In this document: piece after piece, positions 51,500 through 60,313 of the stretch | How positions within the stretch are numbered: the first letter of the stretch is position 1 | Layout of the letters: each line of letters begins with the position of its first letter | Assembly (NCBI GenBank): GCA_030832825.1 | Contig: JAURIJ010000003.1 | Location: 62,001-126,000, forward strand | DNA: 64,000 nt | Reading direction: 5' to 3' | From: Gammaproteobacteria bacterium | Lineage (GTDB): Bacteria; Pseudomonadota; Gammaproteobacteria; Pseudomonadales; Pseudohongiellaceae | Program-made: the position numbers and the translations under genes | Notes under the pieces: generated by a model | What the model was told of the DNA's origin: nothing | What the model saw: the letters and a program-made list of their open reading frames with translations, nothing else | Databases searched by the model: none

Positions 51500-52207
51500 T
51501 CAGAACAGACTCGCCACCCGCACCTCGTCAATCAGCTCCGGGCCATCATGGCGCACGCTGTTGACCCGCGTGCTCACCGGCCAGGCGCGGAATTCCTCGC
51601 GGGACCGGCTGATCAGCGCCTGCACCTGCTGCGCGCTGGTGGCGGGCGACAGCCAGGCGTCGAAATCCTGCTCGCGCAGCACCACCGGCATACGGTGATG
51701 GAGATGCGCGATGCCCGGTGCCGCCTCGCGCGACAGCAGCGCACAGGAGAGCAGCGGCTCGGCCCCGGGCCGCTCCCACACCGCCCACAGGCCGGCGAAG
51801 GCGATCACCTCGTCCTCGGCGCTGGAGAAGAAATACGGCTGCCGCACCTGGCGGCCGGACTCGCTGCGCACCAGCTGCTGTTCATTCCACTCGTACCAGC
51901 CCCGCGCCGGCAACAGACAGCGCATGCTGCGCAGGCTCTGCCGCCAGGTGGGTTTCTCCGCGGCCTCTTCCGAGCGCGCGTTGAAGGTCAGCGCCGGCAG
52001 GGTGTCCTTGCTCCACCAGGCGGGCACCAGGCCCCAGCGCGCGCCCGTCAGCACGATGGCCCCGTCGGCATCGCGCACGATGATGGGCACCACGGTGGTG
52101 GGCGCGACATTGAACAGGGGCTGGGCCCAGCCCAGCCAATTGCTGCGATCGATGCGCCAGAACTGCTCCAGCGCGAGCTGGTCGGGGGGAACGTAGCGGC
52201 CACACAT
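51500..52207 (-). CDS. yedK: SOS response-associated peptidase-fold protein (YedK/HMCES)
   Basis: The long ORF-track entry hides the true start at 52207: ATG-TGT, preceded by AGGAG. The 235-residue protein begins MCGRYV, so after Met removal Cys2 is N-terminal, as needed to form a thiazolidine link with abasic sites in single-stranded DNA. Other SRAP motifs are present: FNVAPTT, RWGLVPAWW, FNARSE, RCLLPARGWYEW and HHRMPVVL. The protein shields abasic sites during replication. It lies 17 bp downstream of marC in the same direction. Confidence 0.93.
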   Translation of the reverse strand: MCGRYVPPDQLALEQFWRIDRSNWLGWAQPLFNVAPTTVVPIIVRDADGAIVLTGARWGLVPAWWSKDTLPALTFNARSEEAAEKPTWRQSLRSMRCLLPARGWYEWNEQQLVRSESGRQVRQPYFFSSAEDEVIAFAGLWAVWERPGAEPLLSCALLSREAAPGIAHLHHRMPVVLREQDFDAWLSPATSAQQVQALISRSREEFRAWPVSTRVNSVRHDGPELIDEVRVASLF

Positions 52208-52224
52208 CGGCGTCGGACTCCTGC

Positions 52225-52857
52225 TCAGGCCAGATCGGGGAACAGGCCCTTCACGCCATTGGCGATGATCTCGATGGCGATGGCCGCCAGGATCAGGCCC
52301 ATGATGCGGGCGAACACGTTCACCGCCGTCTGGCTGAGGATCTGGGAGATGTACTTGACCGAGCGGAACGCCAGGTAGAGCAGCGCGCACACCAGCACGA
52401 TCACCAGGGCCACGAGGGAATAGTGCAGCAGGCTGGCCTCGCGGTGGGCATAGAGGATGACGGTGGAGATCGCCCCCGGCCCCGCCAGCAGGGGAATGGC
52501 CAGCGGCACCACGGCGATGGAGCTCATGTGCTCGCTCTCCAGCGCCTCTTCGTTGGTGCGTTTCACGTCGGTGGTGCGGGCATGCATCATCGAGATCGCC
52601 ATCAGCAGGATCAGGATGCCCCCCGCCACACGAAAGGAGCTGATGGTGATGCCGAAGAATTCCAGGATGGCCTCGCCCAGCAGCAGCGCCGCCATGAGGA
52701 TCAGGAACACCGCCCAGGTGGTGGTGCGGTAGATCAGGCGGCGGTCCTTGTCGTTCAGGCCGGTGGTGAGGGAGATGAAGATGGGCACGGCGCCGATCGG
52801 GTTCACGATGGCGATCAGGCCGATCAGCATCTTGGTGTATTCGGTGTACTCGATCAT
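52225..52857 (-). CDS. MarC family membrane protein
   Basis: The ATG at 52857 overlaps the stop of the upstream LysE-type gene as ATGA. The 210-residue protein has six predicted helices and MarC signatures: IAIVNPIGAVPIF, GGILILLMAISMM and IPLLAGPGAIST. MarC proteins are inner-membrane proteins of unknown function; the early link to multiple antibiotic resistance has not held up. The pairing with LysE suggests a two-gene membrane operon. Confidence 0.92.
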   Translation of the reverse strand: MIEYTEYTKMLIGLIAIVNPIGAVPIFISLTTGLNDKDRRLIYRTTTWAVFLILMAALLLGEAILEFFGITISSFRVAGGILILLMAISMMHARTTDVKRTNEEALESEHMSSIAVVPLAIPLLAGPGAISTVILYAHREASLLHYSLVALVIVLVCALLYLAFRSVKYISQILSQTAVNVFARIMGLILAAIAIEIIANGVKGLFPDLA

Positions 52858-53438
52858 GCCAGCCACCCCTGCAGCACACGCCAGAGAATCACGCCCGCGA
52901 AGCCCGCCAGCACCACGCTGGAAAGCCGGTTCAGGCGCCGTTCGTGGCCTGCCCCGGCCGCGGCGCCAATCAGCACGCCCAGCAGCAGCCAGCCCAGCGC
53001 CACCAGCGCGATGATGCCCGCGAGCGCCAGCAGATACCAGTGCAGCGCGGCATCGTCCCGCGGCAGGATGCTGAAGGCCAGCACGAAGGCCTTGGGATTG
53101 AACAGCGTCACCATGAACACTCGACTCGGGGTGATGCGCGCGCCTGCAGTCCGTGCGCCCGCCGCCGTCTGCCACAGGCGCCAGGCCAGCACGAGCAGGT
53201 AGGCCGCCACCACCATCGCCACGGCATTGCCCAGCCAGGGCAGGGCAGCCAGCACGGTCTGCAGCACGGTCAGCAGCAGCCCGATGGCCAGGCTGTAGGC
53301 CGTGAGCGCCGCCAGCGCGAGCAGCAGGGCGCGCCGGGCACCGAGCGTGGCGGCGCCCAGACAGATCAGGGCATTGGTCGGGCCAGGCGCTGCCAACAGG
53401 ATGAGGGCGGCCAGGGCGAAGCCAAGAGGGTCTGTCAT
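52854..53438 (-). CDS. LysE/RhtB family exporter
   Basis: The 194-residue protein has about five or six membrane helices and LysE-family features: ILLAAPGPTNALICLGAATLG near the N-terminus (quoted: LLAAPGPTNALICLG) and VTLFNPKAFVLAF in the middle. Family members export amino acids such as lysine, homoserine or threonine, or related small metabolites. Substrate unknown. It is translationally coupled to marC downstream. Confidence 0.87.
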   Translation of the reverse strand: MTDPLGFALAALILLAAPGPTNALICLGAATLGARRALLLALAALTAYSLAIGLLLTVLQTVLAALPWLGNAVAMVVAAYLLVLAWRLWQTAAGARTAGARITPSRVFMVTLFNPKAFVLAFSILPRDDAALHWYLLALAGIIALVALGWLLLGVLIGAAAGAGHERRLNRLSSVVLAGFAGVILWRVLQGWLA

Positions 53439-53644
53439 TCGTTCACGCCTTACTCACGCTCGCCATGCTCCCGTCACCTGCGTGACCTGTTGTGTTGCCG
53501 CTTGCCAAAGTGCGCGCGATTCTCGCACACATCGCTGCAAACCAGTGATTGCATGGCCTGCGGGCACTGCCTACCATGGAGAAAAGCCTGTGCGTCGCCG
53601 TTCACGGCGGCCTGCGGCACGACAACGAGAAGAGGACCTTCACC

Positions 53645-55402
53645 ATGGCCCGCACCCCCGCCCCTGCCGACTGGCAGGACGACCTGCGCCCGCTGCCCGC
53701 CAGCAGCTGGAACTTCGACACCGCCGCCCACCTGCTCGAGCGCGCCGGCTTCGGCGGCACGCCGCAGCAGATCCAGGCCCTGGCGGACATGGGCAGCGTC
53801 GGCGCCGTGCGGCATCTGGTGCACTTCCAGAATGTCGACAACCACCACCTGCCGCCCTTCGAACACTCCGGCCTGCACGACCCGGGCCTCGAACCCTTCC
53901 CGCCCAGCCGCCCCGCCGTCACCGAGATGGCCAAGGCCACCGGCCAGGCGCTGGGCATCCAGGTGAAGGCCGGGGGCAATCGTCCGCTGCAGCCCATCGT
54001 CAACAAGTTCTTCTACTGGCTGCGCGCCAGCGTGCTGGAGACTGACCGCGTGGCGTGGTGGTGGGCCAATCGCATGGTGGCCAGCAATGCCCCGCTGCAG
54101 GAGAAGATGGCGCTGTTCTGGCACGGTCATTTCGCCGTGAACGAGAGCAAGGTGCGCGACTACCGCAAGCTGCTCAACGAGCTGCTGCTGTTCCAGGCCG
54201 AGGGCACCGGCAACTTCGGCACCCTGATGCAGGCCGTGGCGAAAGACCCGGCGATGCTCTCCTTCCTCGATGCCGGCGTGAACGTGAAGGGCGCGCCCAA
54301 CGAGAACTTCGCCCGCGAGATCATGGAGCTGTTCACCATGGGCGTGGGCCACTACAGCGAGACGGACATCCGCGAGGCCGCCCGCGCCTTCACCGGCTGG
54401 AACTACGTCGATCTGGACTTCGTGGTGAATGCCGACCAGCACGATGACGGCGAGAAGCACTTCCTCGGCCGCAGCGGCGCGTTCACCGGCGAGGACATCA
54501 TCGACATCATCCTGGAACAACCGGTCACCGCCGAGCACATCGCCGGCAAGCTCTACCGCTTCTTCGTGCGCGAGGAACTGAGCCCGGCCGTGCGCACCCA
54601 GCTGGGCAATGTGCTGCGCGAGGCCGACTACGAGATCGCGCCGCTGCTGGAAACGCTGTTCCTCTCCCGCGACTTCTACAGCAACCCGTCCGTGGGTACG
54701 CAGATCAAGAGCCCGGTGCAGCTGGCCGTGTCCACCTACCGCCGCATGGGCCTGCACGAAGCGCCCGGCGTGCCCGACTTCAACCGCGCCACCGGCGTCC
54801 TGGGCCAGGCCCTGTTCCGTCCGCCCACCGTGGCCGGCTGGGCAGGAGGCCGCAGCTGGATGACGCCGGGCCTGTTGCTGGAGCGTGGCAACTTCGCCCG
54901 CGACATCCTGTTCCCCGACATCAACTTCCTGCCCTCCGACCGCTACAACAATGGCGAGGACATTCGCGGCGTGGCCGAGCGCATCCGTCAAGGCATGGAC
55001 ATCACCAATGCCACCCAGCCCGCGCTGGGCGAGGGCGCGATCATGGCCGAATCAAACCTGCTGGCCGACCGCGACGAGGACTTCAACACCCGCTACGGCA
55101 GCTTCCGTGGCTGGCAGATGGCCATCGAGCGGGTGAAGCCGGTGCCACGCCACTTCGCGCGCATGAACTTCAGCGCGATGGTCACCGAGGCCGGCCTGAG
55201 CACCACCGAGCAGGTGGTGGACCATTTCATCGCCCGCTTCCTGCGGGTGGAGCCAGGCGCAGCAGCGCGGCAGCAGATGATCGCGTTTCTGGACACGGAG
55301 CTGGGCACCCGCGACATCGCCCGCGCCGAGAGCTACATGGAGGACGGCCTGCGCATGCTGCTGCACGTCGTCATGAGTCAGCCGGAGTATCAACTGGCGT
55401 GA
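53645..55402 (+). CDS. DUF1800 family protein
   Basis: The ATG at 53645 has GAGGA upstream and gives 585 residues; the earlier ORF-track start lacks support. It is a DUF1800 protein: AAHLLERAGFGGTP, MALFWHGHFAV, NENFAREIMELFTMG and YRFFVREEL in order, then RPPTVAGWAGGRSWM. No typical signal peptide is seen. DUF1800 is nearly always followed by a Tat-exported DUF1501 gene, as here (22-bp gap). The pair's function is unknown. Confidence 0.92.
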   Translation: MARTPAPADWQDDLRPLPASSWNFDTAAHLLERAGFGGTPQQIQALADMGSVGAVRHLVHFQNVDNHHLPPFEHSGLHDPGLEPFPPSRPAVTEMAKATGQALGIQVKAGGNRPLQPIVNKFFYWLRASVLETDRVAWWWANRMVASNAPLQEKMALFWHGHFAVNESKVRDYRKLLNELLLFQAEGTGNFGTLMQAVAKDPAMLSFLDAGVNVKGAPNENFAREIMELFTMGVGHYSETDIREAARAFTGWNYVDLDFVVNADQHDDGEKHFLGRSGAFTGEDIIDIILEQPVTAEHIAGKLYRFFVREELSPAVRTQLGNVLREADYEIAPLLETLFLSRDFYSNPSVGTQIKSPVQLAVSTYRRMGLHEAPGVPDFNRATGVLGQALFRPPTVAGWAGGRSWMTPGLLLERGNFARDILFPDINFLPSDRYNNGEDIRGVAERIRQGMDITNATQPALGEGAIMAESNLLADRDEDFNTRYGSFRGWQMAIERVKPVPRHFARMNFSAMVTEAGLSTTEQVVDHFIARFLRVEPGAAARQQMIAFLDTELGTRDIARAESYMEDGLRMLLHVVMSQPEYQLA

Positions 55403-55424
55403 TCGCGCACAGAGGACATCAAGC

Positions 55425-56666
55425 ATGAAGAACACCACGGCGCACCGCGCCACCCTCACCCGCCGCGCCCTGATGAAAGGCGGACTCGCCGGCCTCGGCC
55501 TCACCAGCCTTGGCCTGCTGCCCGCCACCCTGGCCCGCGCCGCGCAGAGCGTGGCGGCGCAGGCGGCGGCCAATGGCAAGATCCTGGTGATCCTGGAACT
55601 CTCGGGCGGCAATGACGGGCTCAACACCGTGGTGCCCTACGCCGACGACGCCTATTACCGCGCCCGCCCCGGCATCGGCCTGCCGAAGGAGCGTCTGCGC
55701 CTTCTTGATGACCACTTCGGGCTGAACCCCGGCATGGCGGGCTTCGAGCGGCTGTACAAGGAAGGCCAGCTGGCCATCGTGCACGGCTGCGGCTACGAGA
55801 ACCCGTCCTACTCGCACTTCACCTCCATGGCCTGGTGGCACACGGCCGCGCCGAACAGCGGCGAGGAATACGGCTGGGTGGGCCGCCTGGCCGATGCCGT
55901 GGCGCCCGAGGCGCCGGCGAACTATCTGGTGAACATCGCCGCGCAGCAGTCGCTGGCGGTGCGCAGCCTGCGCCATGTGCCGGTGGTGTTCGACGACCCG
56001 AACCGTTTCCTGCGCGAGGCCTTCTTCGAGGAGAAGGACGTGCTGGCCGCCGTGCACGACGACGCCCCGGTGAGCAACGACGCGCAGCGTTTCATGCAGG
56101 ACATCGCGCGCAGCGCCAGCGACGCCTCGGCCCTGGTGCGCGAGGCCTGGGCGAAGTACGACTCGCCGGTGGACTACGGCATTGCCAGTCTCGACCTGCC
56201 CAAGGTGGTGGCGCTGCTGGATTCGGGCATGCCGACGAAGATGTTCTACGTGGCCTACAACAACAACGCGTTTGACACACATGTGTTCCAGAACGATCTG
56301 CACCAGCGCCTGCTGACCTACACCTCGGACGCAGTGTCAGCTTTCATGCTGGACCTGGAGCGCATCGGCCGCGCCGACGACGTGGTGATGCTGGTGTTCT
56401 CGGAGTTCGGCCGCCGCGTGGCGGAAAATGTGAGCCTGGGCACCGATCATGGCGCGGCGAACGTGATGTTCGTGGTAGGCAAGAGCGTGAAGGGCGGGCA
56501 TTACGGCGAGGTGCCGAGTCTCACGTCGTTGACCGAGGGCGGCAACCTGCAGTACACCACGGACTTCCGCAAGGTCTATCAGAGCATGATCACGGGCTGG
56601 CTGGGTCACCCTGACGCGGCGGGCATCCTGAAGGGCGACTTCGGCAGCTTTGATCTGTTTGTGTAG
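55425..56666 (+). CDS. DUF1501 family Tat-exported protein
   Basis: The 413-residue protein has a twin-arginine signal (LTRRALMKGGLAG) and the DUF1501 core, an alkaline-phosphatase/sulfatase-like fold: ILELSGGNDGLNTVVPY, GYENPSYSHFTSMAWWHT (quoted: NPSYSHFTSM), AYNNNAFDTH and SEFGRRVAENVSLGTDHG (quoted: FSEFGRRV, GTDHGAAN). The D/H residues of the metal site are retained. It forms a two-gene unit with DUF1800. A hairpin (TTGGAG...CTCCAA, 56671-56691) lies directly after the stop. Confidence 0.92.
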   Translation: MKNTTAHRATLTRRALMKGGLAGLGLTSLGLLPATLARAAQSVAAQAAANGKILVILELSGGNDGLNTVVPYADDAYYRARPGIGLPKERLRLLDDHFGLNPGMAGFERLYKEGQLAIVHGCGYENPSYSHFTSMAWWHTAAPNSGEEYGWVGRLADAVAPEAPANYLVNIAAQQSLAVRSLRHVPVVFDDPNRFLREAFFEEKDVLAAVHDDAPVSNDAQRFMQDIARSASDASALVREAWAKYDSPVDYGIASLDLPKVVALLDSGMPTKMFYVAYNNNAFDTHVFQNDLHQRLLTYTSDAVSAFMLDLERIGRADDVVMLVFSEFGRRVAENVSLGTDHGAANVMFVVGKSVKGGHYGEVPSLTSLTEGGNLQYTTDFRKVYQSMITGWLGHPDAAGILKGDFGSFDLFV

Positions 56667-56906
56667 CGAGTTGGAGATTCCAGGCCTCCAATCGCGTCTC
56701 GTGGTTGTTTCGTTCCGCGCTGCCGCATCTCGGTCACACGCCGTTCGCTGGCACCAGACAAGGCGCTGACGGCGGCGCGGGGCCGGGTCGAAGCAAACAC
56801 CACAGCAGGTTCGCTTGTAAGCGCCTGCACCGCCCCCGCACAATACCCCCATGTCCGCGACCGCCCCGCCGTCGCCCACTTCGTCAATGCTCACGAGAGC
56901 TCCCGC

Positions 56907-58607
56907 ATGCGCCCACGCAAACCGCTCTACATTTCCTACGCCGGCCCCACCCTGCTCGAGACGCCCCTGCTGAACAAGGGCTCCGCCTTCGACGAACGCG
57001 AACGTATCGCCTTCAACCTGCTCGGCCTGCTGCCGCCGCGCTACGAAAGCATCGAGGAACAGACCGAGCGCGCCTACGGCCAGTACTGCAGTTTCGAGGA
57101 GCCCATCAACAAGCACATCTATCTGCGCGCGGTGCAGGACACCAACGAGACCCTGTTCTTTCGCCTGCTGCGCGAACACCTCGTCGAGATGCTGCCCATC
57201 ATCTACACGCCCACCGTGGGCGACGCCTGCGAGCACTTCTCCGACATCTACCGCCGCGCCCGCGGCCTGTTCGTGTCCTGGAGCGAGCGCGAGCACATGG
57301 CCGACATCCTGCAGAGCGTGACCAAGGACAAGGTGCGCGTGATCGTGGTGACCGACGGCGAACGCGTGCTGGGCCTGGGCGACCAGGGCATCGGCGGCAT
57401 GGGCATCTCCATCGGCAAGCTCTCGCTCTACACCGCCTGCGGCGGCATCAGCCCGGCCTACACCCTGCCCGTCACGCTCGACGTGGGCACCGACAACCCG
57501 CAGCTGCTGGCCGACCCGCTCTACATGGGCCTGCGTCAGCCCCGCGTGCGCGAAGAGGACTACACCGCCTTCGTCGACCAGTTCATCGCCGCCGCCACCG
57601 AACGCTGGCCGGGCGTGCTGATCCAGTTCGAGGACTTCGCCCAGCCCAATGCCATGCCGCTGCTGCAGCGCTACCGCGACAAGCTGTGCTGCTTCAACGA
57701 CGACATCCAGGGCACAGCGGCCGTGTGCGTGGGCACCCTGCTGGCGGCCTGTCGCAAGAAGGGCGAGCGGCTGCGCGACCAGCGCGTCGTGATCCTGGGC
57801 GCCGGTTCGGCCGGCTGCGGCATCGCCGAATCCATCATTGCGGCCATGATCGCCGAGGGGCTGGACGCTGCCCAGGCACGCGCGCAACTGTTCATGGTGG
57901 ATCGCTTCGGGCTCGTCACCGACGGCATGCCGGGCTTGATGGACTTCCAGCAGCGGCTGGCGCAGCCGCCCGGCGTGCTGCCTGGCTGGCAGGCTACCGA
58001 GGCCGCGCCCTGGCCCACGCTGCTGGACGTGGTGCGGCATGCCGGAGCGGGCGTGCTGCTGGGCGTATCGGGCAAGCCGGGGCTGTTCACCGAGGAGGTC
58101 ATCCGCACCCTGCATGCCGGGTGTCCGCGCCCCATCGTCATGCCGCTGAGCAATCCATCCCGACAGGTGGAAGCGCACCCGGCGCAGGTGCTGGCGTGGA
58201 CGCAGGGCGAGGCGCTGGTGGCCACGGGCAGCCCCTTCGGCAAGGTGGAGTTTGCCGGGCGCGAATACGCCATCGCCCAGTGCAACAACAGTTACATCTT
58301 CCCGGGCATCGGCCTGGGAGTGCTGGCCACGCGGGCCACGCGGGTGACGGACGAGATGCTGATGGCGGCGAGTCTGTGCTTGGCGCAGGCGGCGCCACTG
58401 ACGCCGGACAACACGGCCTCGCTGCTGCCGCCGCTCACGGACTTGCCGCTGCTCAGCCGCCGCATCGCCTTCGAGGTGGGCCGGGTGGCGCAGTGGCAGG
58501 GCCATGCGCTGGAGATGCCGGACGAGGTGTTGCAGGACACCATCGAGGGGATGTTCTGGGAGCCCGAGTACCGGGAGTATCGGCGCATCGCCTCGCGGGC
58601 GAGGTAG
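56907..58607 (+). CDS. maeA: NAD-dependent malic enzyme
   Basis: The 566-residue protein is a full-length malic enzyme of the E. coli SfcA/MaeA (eukaryotic-like) type. Motifs are [33 protein letters not shown] (quoted: GERILGLGDQG-type [10 protein letters not shown]), [22 protein letters not shown] with the metal-binding Asp pair, and the nucleotide site [13 protein letters not shown]. It converts malate to pyruvate and CO2 with reduction of NAD+. It stands alone; a 240-bp gap upstream has no obvious gene. Confidence 0.95.
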   Translation: MRPRKPLYISYAGPTLLETPLLNKGSAFDERERIAFNLLGLLPPRYESIEEQTERAYGQYCSFEEPINKHIYLRAVQDTNETLFFRLLREHLVEMLPIIYTPTVGDACEHFSDIYRRARGLFVSWSEREHMADILQSVTKDKVRVIVVTDGERVLGLGDQGIGGMGISIGKLSLYTACGGISPAYTLPVTLDVGTDNPQLLADPLYMGLRQPRVREEDYTAFVDQFIAAATERWPGVLIQFEDFAQPNAMPLLQRYRDKLCCFNDDIQGTAAVCVGTLLAACRKKGERLRDQRVVILGAGSAGCGIAESIIAAMIAEGLDAAQARAQLFMVDRFGLVTDGMPGLMDFQQRLAQPPGVLPGWQATEAAPWPTLLDVVRHAGAGVLLGVSGKPGLFTEEVIRTLHAGCPRPIVMPLSNPSRQVEAHPAQVLAWTQGEALVATGSPFGKVEFAGREYAIAQCNNSYIFPGIGLGVLATRATRVTDEMLMAASLCLAQAAPLTPDNTASLLPPLTDLPLLSRRIAFEVGRVAQWQGHALEMPDEVLQDTIEGMFWEPEYREYRRIASRAR

Positions 58608-58624
58608 TGTGGAAGCCCCAAGCC

Positions 58625-58648
58625 TGTGGAAGCGGGCCGGCCCGCGAA
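58625..58648. repeat. REP-like palindrome
   Basis: GCGGGCCGGCCCGC is a perfect 14-bp palindrome within GTGGAAGC...GCGAAC. It matches the element between ahpC and ahpF (GTGGGAGC...GCGAATG in reverse) at most positions, indicating a repeat family in this genome. Confidence 0.75.
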
Positions 58649-58686
58649 CAAGCCTGCAGGCACTCCTTTCTTGCAGATTCTGCCCG

Positions 58687-58825
58687 GCAGCGGGAGGCCG
58701 CCCTCGCGTTCTGCGGCTGACCCGCACTCATCCTGAGTACCCTCATTTCGCCGGGAGCCTCGGTCTCCCGGCTCACTCGGTGCGGGTCTTTCATGCCGCT
58801 GAACGCGAGGGCGGCCTCCCACTGC
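58687..58825. repeat. Long inverted repeat (25-bp arms, one mismatch) with nested stems
   Basis: The outer arms (58687-58711 and 58801-58825) match over 25 bp with one mismatch and read GGGAGGCCGCCCTCGCGTTC on one side. Inside are GCGGC/GCCGC, GACCCGCAC/GTGCGGGTC and CCGGGAG/CTCCCGG pairs, so nearly the whole 139 bp can fold into one branched or cruciform-like hairpin. It has no coding potential; the minus-strand ORFs across it are shadows. It may be a MITE-like element. Confidence 0.7.
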
Positions 58826-58925
58826 CTGGATTTTTGCCAGCGAAGGGCGGGGTGGAGTCTGGCAGTTCGCGTGCCAGCCCGCTCCCTCAGGCAGAGCTGG
58901 CTCCCACACTCAGAGTGGTTCGCGG

Positions 58926-59234
58926 CTACCAGCGAATCATGGTCGCCTGTTTGCCGAGGATGGGGACCGAGAAGACATCGGCGGCGCGGGTGTCGGCCAG
59001 CGCCTGACACACGTGCAGGGGCAGCAGATGCTCTTCGCGCGGGTGACAGTAGCGGGCATGGGGCGCCTGCTCCCAGTGCTGCAGGCGTTCGCGGCGCTGG
59101 GCAGGGTTCAGCGCAGGGTTGCCGCAGGTGTCCTGCAGCCAGGCCTCGAAGGCCAGGTTCATGGCGCGGGTCTCGGGCGTGTCGGGGCAGGGGTAGCGAA
59201 TGGCGTAGGACGCGGGGGCGTGAGCGCTGTGCAT
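58926..59234 (-). pseudogene. C-terminal remnant of a LigB-type (4,5-DOPA) extradiol dioxygenase
   Basis: This 102-codon ORF matches the end of the DODA/YgiD family: FEAWLQD, RRERLQHWEQAPHARYCHPREEHLLPL (quoted: HPREEHLLPLHV) and FSVPILGKQATMIRW. About 150 upstream residues, including most metal ligands, are missing, yet the ATG at 59234 has a perfect AGGAGGT ribosome binding site at good spacing. An internal deletion that fused the original translation start to the C-terminal part would explain this. It is likely non-functional as a dioxygenase. Confidence 0.65.
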
Positions 59235-59387
59235 GAGGGGTACCTCCTGAAGTCGGGCAGGGCGCCAGCCTAGCACGCCACGCGCCGAGTGGCGCAGCGC
59301 TGGCGGCCGGCCGGTCTGCAAGGCCAACAGTCCAGCGCCGGTCCCCGCACGTACTCAGGCAATCAGGTTCAACACAGGAGCAACACC

Positions 59388-59801
59388 ATGGGTGGCAGGA
59401 TACTGCTGTGGCTTTCAGGCTTCGTCTTCATCGGCTACGGGCTGCTGGGCATCGCGGCACCGGGCGTGCCGGCGGGCTTTGCCGGGCTGGTGATGAGCAA
59501 TGGCGATGCCTATGCCGAGATCAGCTCGATGTACGGCGGCCTGCAGACGGGCCTTGGGGTGTTCTGCCTGCTGGCCACCCTGCGCCCGGCGTTCTACCGG
59601 GGCGGGCTGGCCGTGCTGGTGCTGGGCATCGGCGGCGTGGGGCTGACGCGCCTGCTGGGCGGGGCGATGGCGCCCGATCCGACGACGTTCTACACCTGGG
59701 GCGCCACGGCCTATGAACTGGCTACGGCGACCCTCGCCGCCCTGGCCTGGCGCGTGGACCTGGTGGAGGAGCGGCTCAGAAACTCGAGCCCGGCTGCGTG
59801 A
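59388..59801 (+). CDS. DUF4345-like small membrane protein
   Basis: The ATG at 59388 follows AGGAG and gives 137 residues. Four membrane helices are predicted (ILLWLSGFVFIGYGLLGI onward), with the family-like segment AEISSMYGGLQTGLGVFCL. The pattern fits DUF4345, of unknown function. The 3' end overlaps the convergent DUF924 gene by 26 bp. Confidence 0.75.
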   Translation: MGGRILLWLSGFVFIGYGLLGIAAPGVPAGFAGLVMSNGDAYAEISSMYGGLQTGLGVFCLLATLRPAFYRGGLAVLVLGIGGVGLTRLLGGAMAPDPTTFYTWGATAYELATATLAALAWRVDLVEERLRNSSPAA

Positions 59802-60309
59802 GGAACTCGGCCTCCTGCACCGTGGACTCGCGCCCCAGAATGGCGTTGCGGTGCGGGTAGCGGCCGAAACGGTCGATGATCGCCTTGTGGCGCAGCTCGA
59901 AGTCCAGATTGCCGGGGGCATGCTGGCGGAACAGGAATTCCGCCTGCACATGGATCACGGCCGATTCGCTGTGCATATAGGGCATCAGCAGGAACGCCCG
60001 GCCGGCCGGACGCACCTCGGGCAGCACGCCCGCCGCGACGGCTTCCTGGGCGAGGGCGAGGGCCATCGGGTCCTGGGCGAAGGCGCGGGGCGTGCCGCGG
60101 TGAATATTGCGCGAGAACTGGTCCAGCACCAGGATCTCGGCCAGCCGACCCTCGGGCTCGGCGCGCCAGCCGTAGAGCTCGCCCTGCGCCGCACGGCGCA
60201 ACAGGGTGCCAAAGCGCTGGGTGAGCAGCGCATCGAAGGCCGAGTCCACCTGCCACCATTGTTTGGGACTGATCTCCTCGAACCAGAATGTCAGCACGTC
60301 GTTCTGCAT
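59776..60309 (-). CDS. DUF924 family protein
   Basis: The 177-residue protein has the DUF924 signatures VLTFWFEEISPKQWW, ILVLDQFSRNIHRGTPRAFAQD (quoted: LDQFSRNIHRGT) and LMPYMHSES. The C-terminal segment reads DRFGRYPHRNAILGR. The fold is all-helical, TPR-like, and the function is unknown. The gene begins four bases after the stop of the LpqC-type esterase gene, so the two are probably co-transcribed. Confidence 0.92.
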   Translation of the reverse strand: MQNDVLTFWFEEISPKQWWQVDSAFDALLTQRFGTLLRRAAQGELYGWRAEPEGRLAEILVLDQFSRNIHRGTPRAFAQDPMALALAQEAVAAGVLPEVRPAGRAFLLMPYMHSESAVIHVQAEFLFRQHAPGNLDFELRHKAIIDRFGRYPHRNAILGRESTVQEAEFLTQPGSSF

Positions 60310-60313
60310 TGTC

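Larger units (their letters stand above)
58608..58925. repeat. REP-flanked long inverted-repeat region
   Basis: This 318-bp gap has no convincing gene. It holds a REP-like palindrome at the left and a long imperfect hairpin in the middle. At the right, 58875-58920 carries degenerate REP sequence with AGCCCGCTCCC and GGCTCCCACAC. The layout resembles a cluster of non-autonomous palindromic elements between the malic enzyme gene and a dioxygenase remnant. Confidence 0.6.

Noticed and set aside
51500-52879. 459-codon ORF covering YedK and part of marC
   Set aside because: Only the last 235 codons match the SRAP family, starting with the essential MCGR; the rest is the marC gene in another frame.
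56337-58727. 796-codon minus-strand ORF opposite the malic enzyme
   Set aside because: It is an antisense shadow of maeA and DUF1501 in high-GC DNA, with a composition rich in Arg, Gly, Ala and His and no domain.
58292-59010. Minus-strand ORFs across the REP/long-hairpin region
   Set aside because: They translate the palindromic repeats and the maeA shadow; no start signals or domains.
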